Shown here one piece after another: positions 25,446-32,953 of a stretch of DNA of 49,670 nt. The stretch comes from B30-G6 sp964633115 (GTDB taxonomy: Bacteria; Desulfobacterota; Desulfobacteria; Desulfobacterales; B30-G6): contig CAZWEO010000029.1 in NCBI GenBank assembly GCA_964633115.1, forward strand, positions 1 to 49,670, given 5' to 3'. The notes beneath the pieces were generated by a model. That model made no database searches. It was not told where the DNA came from and saw only the letters and a list, made by a program, of their open reading frames with translations. The position numbers and the translations under genes are program-made. Positions within the stretch are counted from its first letter, which is position 1, and every line of letters begins with the position of its first letter.

Positions 25446-26398
25446 TATAATGCGGACTTCCCCCTATAAAAATGCCGTTGCAAAAGCCGGTGATAGGATG
25501 TCCACATCTCACCCGGATCCTCTTTAGCCATGAACTCTCGAATCGCTTGGACCCGTGAGTCCATTTCATCAATACAATTCAGCATCACAGCCTCTATGGT
25601 TTTGGGCGGCTCGGGCGAACCAAGTTCGCGACTCCCGTGATGGCTGATGACCATGTGTTTTAATAGCATGGCCGTTTCCTCTGGAAAGGCGGAAATTGTT
25701 TTGATTTTATCCTCAATCATCTGAATGCCAATGACGATGTGGTTCACCAAACGACCTTCATCAGAGTAGTCAATGGCCACATCATAGGTGTATTCGCGTA
25801 ATTTGCCAATGTCATGCACAAGCACACCCGAGATGAGTAGGTCGCGATCGATACCGCTGTAATGTTCACTGATTTTATCTGCGAGCACTGCCATGGACAA
25901 GGTATGCTCCAATAAGCCCCCAATATAGGCATGATGCATTTTTTTGGCTGCCGGGGCTTGCTTAAATTGGGTTACAAATTCCTGATCCGACCAGAATGCG
26001 CCAAAGAGATCCCGGAGATATTCATTTTGGATCGATTCAGATAGTTTTTTGAGGCGTTCAAACATTTGGTCGAGATTCCGTTCTGATACAGGCAAGAAAT
26101 CGGCTGGGTTGATCTCGCTGGTGGTTGCTGTCGACATTTCTTTGACCACCATCTGAAGATTTCCTCGATAACTCCCCACGTGCCCATTCACGATCACAAT
26201 CTGGCCCGATTCGGTTTGGGAAGCAATCTGGTCCACATTGTCCCAGACCACGGCTTTAATACTGCCGGTCCGGTCGGATAGCACCAGATTGAGATAGTTG
26301 TTGCCGTCCTTTCTGTAGGCCATGGTTTTTTCAGCTAACACAAGTTGATCTGCAAAGCTGTCCCCTGGTTGGAGTTGGTTGATGAACCGTGTTTTCAT
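25445..26398 (-). CDS. OB-fold/HD-domain 3'-5' exoribonuclease, YhaM-like
   Basis: This 317-residue protein has an N-terminal OB fold (about 1-85, with YLNLVLSDRTGSIKAVVWD) and a C-terminal HD domain (AYIGGLLEHTLSMAV, LVHDIGKLREY, KHMVISHHGSRE). That is the plan of YhaM-type 3'-5' exoribonucleases. The longer reading starting six codons upstream is not needed: the ATG at 26398 overlaps the surE stop (ATGA). Its operon partners surE and tmk point to nucleotide or RNA turnover. Confidence 0.88.
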   Translation of the reverse strand: MKTRFINQLQPGDSFADQLVLAEKTMAYRKDGNNYLNLVLSDRTGSIKAVVWDNVDQIASQTESGQIVIVNGHVGSYRGNLQMVVKEMSTATTSEINPADFLPVSERNLDQMFERLKKLSESIQNEYLRDLFGAFWSDQEFVTQFKQAPAAKKMHHAYIGGLLEHTLSMAVLADKISEHYSGIDRDLLISGVLVHDIGKLREYTYDVAIDYSDEGRLVNHIVIGIQMIEDKIKTISAFPEETAMLLKHMVISHHGSRELGSPEPPKTIEAVMLNCIDEMDSRVQAIREFMAKEDPGEMWTSYHRLLQRHFYRGKSAL

Positions 26399-27156
26399 TT
26401 GATGCGGATATCCCAAGAAGAAAGCGATTGAATTGATTGATAGTCTGTCACGTCACATTTAATAGGCGTGATGGATATATAACCTTCTGAAATGGCTGCC
26501 ATATCGGAATCTGATTCTGTTGGGGTATCACCGGGCAGAACCGCATGCCAAAAGTAGGGCCGTTGGCGCGGATCGATACGACGTTCCATCTGTTCTTTGA
26601 GTGGTTTGATATTTTGTCTGCTAATCCGAACCCCTTTGATTCGATCCCTGGGCAAATCGGGGACGTTTACATTCAGAAAAGTGCCGGCTGCCAGCCCCTG
26701 CGACAAAATGGTATCGGCCAGGTCCATAACAAATTGGGCCGCCTGATCATAAAAACGCGGTTGTTTTGCCATGATAGATATTGCCAAAGCTGGTATTCCG
26801 TAGAGGGTTGCCTCACGTGCTGCGGCGAGCGTACCAGAATAATTGATATTAATGCCGGCATTAGCGCCTGGATTGATCCCTGATATCACCAAATCCGGTC
26901 GATCCGTGAGCAATTCCATCATGGCCAGTTTGATGCAATCCGCCGGGGTACCGCTCACGGCGTATGCAGCGTCACCATTATGCCAGGCAATTTTATGACT
27001 ACGCAGGGGTGTTTCCAGGGTTATCGCATGGCTAATGGCGCTGCGTTCCCGGTCCGGAGCGACGACCATTGTCGACCATCGTGTCGCGAATTGCGTATGC
27101 AAGGCCCTCAGACCGTCTGCATAGATCCCATCATCATTAGAAAGTAATAGATTCAT
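26395..27156 (-). CDS. surE: 5'/3'-nucleotidase SurE
   Basis: This 253-residue protein has the SurE metal site NLLLSNDDGIYADGL at its N-terminus and the conserved VSGTPADC, SGINPGANAGININYSGT and AAREATLYG segments. SurE removes phosphate from nucleoside monophosphates and short polyphosphates. The frame is open 11 codons further, but the ATG at 27156 directly precedes the family's N-terminus and has AGGTA upstream. It heads a coupled operon of five genes. Confidence 0.95.
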   Translation of the reverse strand: MNLLLSNDDGIYADGLRALHTQFATRWSTMVVAPDRERSAISHAITLETPLRSHKIAWHNGDAAYAVSGTPADCIKLAMMELLTDRPDLVISGINPGANAGININYSGTLAAAREATLYGIPALAISIMAKQPRFYDQAAQFVMDLADTILSQGLAAGTFLNVNVPDLPRDRIKGVRISRQNIKPLKEQMERRIDPRQRPYFWHAVLPGDTPTESDSDMAAISEGYISITPIKCDVTDYQSIQSLSSWDIRIK

Positions 27157-27366
27157 GAGCTTACCTGTCCCGACATGGTCATACATCAATTACAGTCGTT
27201 TGAAAAGGTATGTCTGCGGACAGACTTGTGCGCCAACCGCCCGGTTAAAAGTATGTTTCTCAAAACGCACTATCCAAAAACCCTTCAAAAAAATCTGACA
27301 GGGCTTATTCAATATTCCAAAGCCCCCATCACAGCCATGCCAATCTACGTTAATATTAGTATATTC

Positions 27367-27396
27367 TTGATTTTTTCAATATGTTGGCTTTATATT
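27367..27396 (+). promoter_or_regulatory. Possible lptD promoter
   Basis: TTGATT (27367-27372) and TATATT (27391-27396) are separated by 18 bases, about 45 bases before lptD. The match is moderate. The surrounding 27157-27438 gap between the divergent surE and lptD has no convincing gene. Confidence 0.35.
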
Positions 27397-27438
27397 GTTT
27401 AATTTTATCCGATGCAATAATATCCCCTAATAGAAGTA

Positions 27439-29817
27439 ATGAATCATTTCTTGAATTTTCTCAGATCATACTCTGATTTTGCTGGTAGGAACCGCTTACG
27501 TGCCAGTGTTTTTTCGAGTGGCACTATTCTACTCTGCCTGCTGCTCCTCAACAATCTCGCCTGGGGGCAAAATTTAGATACGCTGATGGGTGATGCCCAC
27601 CTACCTTGGCATATTACTGCAGATGAACTCAATTTTGACGAGACCAATCAAGTTTATGTTGCCAGCGGTAACGTTGTCATATCAAAAATGGATAAAAAAA
27701 TCGTCGCCGACCAGGTATACTTCGATTATAAGCAGATGACAGCCCAGGCATCCGGTCATGTGATCATGACCGTCGGCAAAGATTTAATTACGGCTGACCA
27801 GCTTGAAATTGATCTTAATTCCGAACAGGGTAGCTTGCAAAACGGATCCTTTTTCCTGCATAAAGAAAACTTCCATATTCGCGGCAGCCAGATTTTAAAA
27901 ACTGGCCCGGATAGTTATCAGGCCGATAAAGCCAGCCTAACGACCTGTGACGGTGAAAAGCCGGCTTGGAAAATCACAGGCAGAAACCTAAACATAACCA
28001 TCGAAGGCTATGGCTATGCCCAGCATGCCGTATTCTGGGTCAAGAACGTCCCCGTATTCTACACACCATTCATTGCTTTTCCAGTCAAATCCAAGCGTCA
28101 AACCGGTCTCCTGCCGCCGCAAATGGGCACCTCTTCACGCAAGGGTTATCATTATAACCAGCCCTTTTTCTGGGCCATCAATGATCATATGGACGCAACC
28201 ATTTACGATCATTATATGCAGGAACGCGGCAATAAATTAGGCGCCGAGCTGCGTTACATCGCCGGGCCGCAAACCCGTGGCACCCTGATGGTTGATTATT
28301 TAAAGGACGACAAGGTGGATGACGGCGAGGGCGACAACAGCGATGATTGGGGTTATGATGATTCCCTGGATGAAACCAATGCAACCGATGATGATTTCTT
28401 GCGCCCCAACAACGATCGCTACTGGTTTCGCATGAAGCACGATCAGTTTCTGCCTTGGGGCTTCTCTGCCAAACTCGATCTGGATGTGGTCAGCGACCAG
28501 GATTATTTAAAAGAATTCAAATCCGGATACAGCGGTTACAATGAAGGCGACGATTATTTCAATGCAGAGTTTAACCGGGACCTGGACGACTATAATGATC
28601 CCATCCGGCTCAACCGGCTCAACATCAGCCGAAGATGGTCCCACTTAAACCTCAGTTCCGAATTCAGATGGTATGACAATGTCATCAACCGGCAGCAGGA
28701 AGACCGCGACACAACTGTGCAGCGCCTACCCTTTATACGTCTGGACGCACCCAAACAGCGCCTGGGTAACTCGCCTTTCTATGCCAACATGCGCAATGAA
28801 TATACCTATTTCTACCGGCAAGATACCGACACCGCTAACAGTGTCCTTGAAGACCACCGCCTCGATGTTTATCCGCGTGTTTTTTTACCTTTTGATTGGA
28901 ATAACTACCTGGCCATTGAACCCTCTGTAGGATATAGAGCAACGGGCTGGCAGGTTGTGGATTATGAAGATCCATCCGAAGATCAAGACGATACTGATAG
29001 TCATCTGCGGCAATTACCCGATTATCAAATTGATATGTCCACGGAATTATATCGAATTTTTAACACCGCGGGTGAAACTATCGACCGCATAAAGCATAGT
29101 GTTAGGCCACGAATTGTCTACAGCTATGTGCCTGAGGAAGATCAATCCGAGTATCCCTATTTCGACAGTACCGACCGGATTGAGAAAGAGAATAAACTGA
29201 CCTATTCTTTAACCAATTTAGTCACTTATAGATCTAATCTAAGGCCAAATAATCCACAAACAACTGCCACGCAACTTCCGGAATATCGTTATCAACAAGT
29301 CCTACGTCTTTACCTAGAGCAAAGCTATGACTTTAATGAAGCTGCTGAGGATGATCCGGCCGAATGGCAAAACACCGAAACCCAGGAACCATTCTCGCCG
29401 GTATATGGTCGCCTGGAATTGACCCCGGAAAAGTATGTTTCCCTTTTGGCAGATGGCGAATGGTCGCCCTATGATAGTGCCATGATATCGCACAGTGTTG
29501 CGGCTAATTTCTCGGACAAACGGGGTGACCGACTGACCGTGGAGCATCGATACAAGGAGGATCTAGATAATATCGACCAAGAGGGCCTTGAATCAGTCTA
29601 TGCCAAATTACGTCTCGCGGTTACCGATGCGCTTTCGTTTACCGCAGAATACGAGAACGACCTGTATCAAGACAAAGAAATTTTAGCCAGTTTGGGAGGC
29701 GTATATAAGGCCCAGTGCTGGTCTTTCCGCTTGACATTTACACGCGAAGACGAAGATGAAAAATATGACTTCATGATCGGCCTTCACGGTCTGGGTGAAT
29801 TTGAAAGTGGATTGTAA
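27439..29817 (+). CDS. lptD: LPS-assembly protein LptD
   Basis: This 792-residue protein has a signal peptide (hydrophobic 25-42, ending near AWGQ) and an OstA/LptA-like beta-jellyroll domain (about 55-170; ITADELNFDETNQVYVASGN). The large outer-membrane barrel follows, rich in aromatic and acidic strands, with the family block VPVFYTPFIAFPVKSKRQTG (about 207-226). It inserts lipopolysaccharide in the outer leaflet with LptE. Two conserved Cys are not obvious in the usual places. It stands alone, transcribed divergently from surE; a spacer with repeats follows. Confidence 0.92.
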   Translation: MNHFLNFLRSYSDFAGRNRLRASVFSSGTILLCLLLLNNLAWGQNLDTLMGDAHLPWHITADELNFDETNQVYVASGNVVISKMDKKIVADQVYFDYKQMTAQASGHVIMTVGKDLITADQLEIDLNSEQGSLQNGSFFLHKENFHIRGSQILKTGPDSYQADKASLTTCDGEKPAWKITGRNLNITIEGYGYAQHAVFWVKNVPVFYTPFIAFPVKSKRQTGLLPPQMGTSSRKGYHYNQPFFWAINDHMDATIYDHYMQERGNKLGAELRYIAGPQTRGTLMVDYLKDDKVDDGEGDNSDDWGYDDSLDETNATDDDFLRPNNDRYWFRMKHDQFLPWGFSAKLDLDVVSDQDYLKEFKSGYSGYNEGDDYFNAEFNRDLDDYNDPIRLNRLNISRRWSHLNLSSEFRWYDNVINRQQEDRDTTVQRLPFIRLDAPKQRLGNSPFYANMRNEYTYFYRQDTDTANSVLEDHRLDVYPRVFLPFDWNNYLAIEPSVGYRATGWQVVDYEDPSEDQDDTDSHLRQLPDYQIDMSTELYRIFNTAGETIDRIKHSVRPRIVYSYVPEEDQSEYPYFDSTDRIEKENKLTYSLTNLVTYRSNLRPNNPQTTATQLPEYRYQQVLRLYLEQSYDFNEAAEDDPAEWQNTETQEPFSPVYGRLELTPEKYVSLLADGEWSPYDSAMISHSVAANFSDKRGDRLTVEHRYKEDLDNIDQEGLESVYAKLRLAVTDALSFTAEYENDLYQDKEILASLGGVYKAQCWSFRLTFTREDEDEKYDFMIGLHGLGEFESGL

Positions 29818-29825
29818 AGATCGGT

Positions 29826-29844
29826 GTTAAGTTTTAGGTTTTAA
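29826..29844 (+). repeat. Simple AT-rich repeat, left arm of outer inverted pair
   Basis: TTAAGTTTTAGGTTTTAAG appears here and, reverse-complemented, at about 30101-30119. A closely related plus-strand copy is at 32872-32890. The pair encloses the MITE-like element, making a nested palindromic structure between lptD and the NusG paralog. Positions are accurate to a few bases. Confidence 0.6.
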
Positions 29845-29971
29845 GTTTTAAGAATTCAGGCTATAGGCTGAAGACTATTAGACTGTTAGGCGCCCACAGC
29901 CCACAAGCTAAAATGCTACGGCTTGTTATTCGATCCTAAAACTTGATGATCACGTAATAAGTCAATCATGG

Positions 29972-30097
29972 GATGGCAAAGTAAAAGGTTCAAGTTCAAG
30001 GCGTCACAAATCCCGTGTGATAAGGCGTACTTTGCGTACGTCGCAGTCACAACGGGATGAAGCGCAACGCAGAAATTGGACTTTTTACGAAGCCATC
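29972..30097. mobile_element. MITE/REP-like inverted-repeat element
   Basis: This element of about 126 bp has ends that are imperfect inverted repeats: GATGGCAAAGTAAAAGGTTC on the left, and on the right the complement of GATGGCTTCGTAAAAAGTCC. Inside it, ATCCCG pairs with CGGGAT, TGTGA with TCACA, and GCGTAC repeats flank a TTT loop, so the RNA or single strand could fold into a long cruciform. No open frame is present. I recall similar elements scattered in delta-proteobacterial genomes, but could not confirm it. The 29818-30128 gap holds no gene. Confidence 0.6.
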
Positions 30098-30128
30098 GAA
30101 CTTAAAACCTAAAACTTAAAACGGAAAA

Positions 30129-30656
30129 ATGAACATCGATAAACTAATTCATAAGTGGTATGTCATCCACACGCGAAGCCGCTTCGAAAACGTCGTCAAT
30201 CAAGGGCTGCAAAAAAAAGCATTCCAAGTTTTCCTACCCAAAGTCCAGGTTCCCAGTAAACGGCGCGATCGAAAACTGATGATCCGGGTTCCGGTATTTC
30301 CAGGATACCTGTTTGTAAAGACCGATCTAAGTGCCAGACAGCATTTAGACATTGTTAAAACAGTTGGTGCCGTTCGTCTGGTTGGCACCAAAAACGGTCC
30401 AGTACCGGTCCCCGATGATACCATCGAATCCCTCAAAATAATGGTTGCTAGTGATCACCCCATTATAACCGGAAAAGGGCTGATAAAGGGTGACAAGGTT
30501 ATGGTCATCCGTGGTCCTTTTACTGGCGTTACTGGGACCTTCTCCAACTACCGGGGTAAAGGGCGGGTTGTCATAAACGTGGATGCTTTGGGCCAGGCAG
30601 CCGGTGTGGCCGTGAATGAAGACGATATTGAGCTCCTACCGAAATTATTGGCATAA
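30129..30656 (+). CDS. NusG-like antitermination factor (UpxY/LoaP-type paralog)
   Basis: This 175-residue protein has the NGN domain (KWYVIHTRSRFENVVNQGLQ and VPVFPGYLFVKTDL) and a C-terminal KOW domain (DKVMVIRGPFTGVTGTFSNY). Length and sequence fit specialised NusG paralogs such as UpxY and LoaP, which help polymerase through long operons, usually polysaccharide ones. Housekeeping NusG normally sits by secE/rplK, absent here. It heads a 13-kb run of plus-strand genes that includes LPS-core genes, but HU has its own promoter just downstream. Confidence 0.82.
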   Translation: MNIDKLIHKWYVIHTRSRFENVVNQGLQKKAFQVFLPKVQVPSKRRDRKLMIRVPVFPGYLFVKTDLSARQHLDIVKTVGAVRLVGTKNGPVPVPDDTIESLKIMVASDHPIITGKGLIKGDKVMVIRGPFTGVTGTFSNYRGKGRVVINVDALGQAAGVAVNEDDIELLPKLLA

Positions 30657-30660
30657 CTGC

Positions 30661-30689
30661 TTGACTTTTTGTCAATATGTCATTAAAAT
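30661..30689 (+). promoter_or_regulatory. Predicted sigma-70 promoter of the HU-holB operon
   Basis: TTGACT (30661-30666) and TAAAAT (30684-30689) are separated by 17 bases, the same hexamers and spacing as the predicted cas promoter. TTGAC and GTCAA around the -35 form a short inverted repeat. The HU start is 48 bases downstream. Confidence 0.55.
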
Positions 30690-30736
30690 TTTCAGAATTA
30701 TACCGTGACCTTGTGCGCAAGCGAAAAGGAGGCGAT

Positions 30737-31012
30737 ATGAATAAACTGGAACTCATTTCCTCATTAAAAAAAGAGGCCAATATATCCAAGTCTGAGGCGT
30801 CTAAAGTCGTGCAGCTATTTTTTGATAATATGTCGGAAGCCTTGGCCCGTGGTGAACGGGTTGAAATTCGCGGTTTATGTAGTTTCTATGTCAAAAATTA
30901 TAAGAGCTATATGGGCAGAAATCCGAAAAGCGGTGAAAAGGTATTAATCAATCCCAAAAAGCTCCCTTTTTTCAAATCCGGCAAAGAACTCAAAGAACGG
31001 GTTGATTATTAG
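30737..31012 (+). CDS. HU/IHF-family DNA-binding protein
   Basis: This 91-residue protein has the typical HU helices (LISSLKKEANISKSEASKVV) and the beta-arm region with the conserved GRNPKSGEKV and FFKSGKELKERV. It bends DNA and helps compact the nucleoid. The ATG at 30737 has AAAAGGAGG upstream; a longer reading of 20 codons lacks support. Whether it works as HU or as an IHF subunit cannot be told. It overlaps or abuts holB. Confidence 0.92.
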   Translation: MNKLELISSLKKEANISKSEASKVVQLFFDNMSEALARGERVEIRGLCSFYVKNYKSYMGRNPKSGEKVLINPKKLPFFKSGKELKERVDY

Positions 31013-31016
31013 ATTT

Positions 31017-32093
31017 GTGCCAGGTTTCCAATCCATAATCGATCAGGTAAAACCTCTCCGGCAGTTATACCGAATCCTCCAGACAGGCAATATTCCCCAC
31101 GCACAACTGTTTACTGGAATCGAAGGCGTCGGTAAAACAGAGGCTGCCTTCAGGTTTGCCATGGCCTGCAATTGTCAAAAATCTGAAATTGTGGTCGGGG
31201 CTACACCCCCAATTGATGGTGAAACCAACCCGAGATTCGCGGCAGAACTACCATGTGGTGAATGTAAATCCTGTCGAAAAATCACCTCCCGCAATCATGC
31301 GGATATTATTTCGGTGCAACCCCAAAAAAATCAAATACGCATCGGTCAGATTCGGGAACTCCATCGGTTGCTGGCCATGAAGCCCTATGAAGCGAAATAT
31401 CGATTCGTTATCATTTCAGATGCCCATCATATGAATGTGGAAGCTGCAAACGCTTTACTGAAGGTGTTGGAAGAGCCACCGCCTCATACATACCTGATTC
31501 TAACCGCCTATCACCTGCATGATCTATTACCAACCATAGCCTCGCGCTGCCAACATGTGCGCTTTCGTCCAATTTCACGTGATGCCCTAATCAATTATAT
31601 TAAAAATCAGGCCGAAATATCCGATCAGGATGTAGGCCTACTTGCCAACCTTGCCAAAGGTAGTCTCAACGATGCGCGTCAGTTAGCCACATCCGGTTGG
31701 CTTAAGCGTAGGGCCTGGATCCTGAATATCATAATAGCTGATACAGGCAGGTCTAAATCTGTAAATCCATTGATCGCCCTTCTGGCATTTTCTGAAAAAC
31801 TGGCCCAGAGCAAGGAGAAACTCGTTGAGGCACTCGAGATCATGCAAACCTGGTTTCGGGACCTGTTAGTTTTCCCATCGTCACCCGATAAAATCATTAA
31901 TCAGGATCGAATTCATGATCTGGAACGGATCGCTCAGCATATGGACATTAATGCCACAATATCATACTTTGAACTCATCCAAACTGCCTTGGATCGTATC
32001 GATGGCAACGCCAATCCAAGGCTGATGCTGGATGTTACTCTTATGACTTTTTTAGGATTTAACCATGAAAAAGATCGTCGGTATCCGGTTTAA
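31017..32093 (+). CDS. holB: DNA polymerase III subunit delta'
   Basis: This protein of about 358 residues is a clamp-loader AAA+ subunit. It has PGFQSIIDQ at the start, a P-loop TGIEGVGKTEAAF, the zinc-finger cysteines (CNC, then CGECKSC) and the sensor-1 helix NALLKVLEEPPPHTYLIL, followed by SRCQHVRF. It supports clamp loading in replication. A GTG at 31017 is preferred since the family starts at PGF; a TTG at 31002 would overlap HU by 11 bases. Its 3' end overlaps ricT by 29 bases. Confidence 0.9.
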   Translation: MPGFQSIIDQVKPLRQLYRILQTGNIPHAQLFTGIEGVGKTEAAFRFAMACNCQKSEIVVGATPPIDGETNPRFAAELPCGECKSCRKITSRNHADIISVQPQKNQIRIGQIRELHRLLAMKPYEAKYRFVIISDAHHMNVEAANALLKVLEEPPPHTYLILTAYHLHDLLPTIASRCQHVRFRPISRDALINYIKNQAEISDQDVGLLANLAKGSLNDARQLATSGWLKRRAWILNIIIADTGRSKSVNPLIALLAFSEKLAQSKEKLVEALEIMQTWFRDLLVFPSSPDKIINQDRIHDLERIAQHMDINATISYFELIQTALDRIDGNANPRLMLDVTLMTFLGFNHEKDRRYPV

Positions 32094-32859
32094 GCCGGCA
32101 GGTAAAATATATCATTTTGATTCCGGAGCTTTTGTATTGAACGAAGGTGACCACGTAATCGTGGAAACCGAAAAAGGGCTGGGATTTGGATTTGTGGCTG
32201 TTCCCCCGACCCCGCATGATTCTGTAAAAACCGGCCGTTCATTAAAAAAGGTTCATCGTATCGCCAATGAAAAAGATTATCGGCAGCGTAGCATCAACCT
32301 GAATTTAGAACAGCGCGCCTACACCTATTGCATGAACTGCATTAAAAAAGACGGTCTGAAGATGAATCTATTCTCAGTTGAAAGTACCTTTGATGCCAGT
32401 CGTCTCACATTCTTTTTCACAGCCGATGGCCGGGTTGACTTTCGAAAACTAGTAAAGCGATTGGTTAAAGAATTCCACACCCGCATAGAGATGCGTCAGG
32501 TCGGGATTCGCAATCAGGCCAAAATGTGTGGCGGCCTCGGTCGGTGTGGTCGCGAAATATGCTGTTCGGCTTTCATCGAAAAATTTGAGCCGGTATCAAT
32601 CAAGATGGCCAAACAGCAGGGTTTATCGCTGAATCCAACCAAAATTTCCGGTCAATGTGGCCGCTTGATGTGCTGCCTGACCTATGAGAATAAAACCTAT
32701 CATCAGTTAAAATCTCAGTTTCCCAAAATCGGAAAAAAGATCCACACCAAAGATAAAGCCGGGAAAGTGATTCGGCATTATGTAATCGGACGGCGACTGG
32801 CCATTCGAATTGAAGATGGTAGCGAGATTGAAATTAGTATCGATGAAATTGTTAACTGA
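32065..32859 (+). CDS. ricT: PSP1-domain protein RicT/YaaT
   Basis: This 264-residue protein has the PSP1 domain: KIVGIRFKPAGKIYHFDSG, FFFTADGRVDFRKLVKRLVKEF, and the Cys-rich CGGLGRCGREICCSAF and ISGQCGRLMCCLTYEN, thought to hold an Fe-S cluster. In Bacillus RicT works with RicA and RicF in RNA maturation; its role in Gram-negatives is unclear. The order holB-ricT-metG is widely conserved. It overlaps holB by 29 bases. Confidence 0.88.
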   Translation: MKKIVGIRFKPAGKIYHFDSGAFVLNEGDHVIVETEKGLGFGFVAVPPTPHDSVKTGRSLKKVHRIANEKDYRQRSINLNLEQRAYTYCMNCIKKDGLKMNLFSVESTFDASRLTFFFTADGRVDFRKLVKRLVKEFHTRIEMRQVGIRNQAKMCGGLGRCGREICCSAFIEKFEPVSIKMAKQQGLSLNPTKISGQCGRLMCCLTYENKTYHQLKSQFPKIGKKIHTKDKAGKVIRHYVIGRRLAIRIEDGSEIEISIDEIVN

Positions 32860-32871
32860 TGAATTTATCTG

Positions 32872-32890
32872 GTTTTAAGTTTTAGGTTTT
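32872..32890 (+). repeat. AT-rich simple repeat copy
   Basis: GTTTTAAGTTTTAGGTTTT lies between ricT and metG and matches the inverted pair flanking the element near 29826 and 30101. Such runs may be footprints of short intergenic repeats. Confidence 0.5.
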
Positions 32891-32953
32891 CGGTTGAAAA
32901 CTGATACCTGTAACTGGTTCCATTTATGGAAGAGCACTAATAAAGGAGTTGAT

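Noticed and set aside
27175..27402. 75-codon plus-strand frame between surE and lptD
   Set aside because: No ribosome site, overlaps the surE start region and the presumed lptD promoter; composition looks random.
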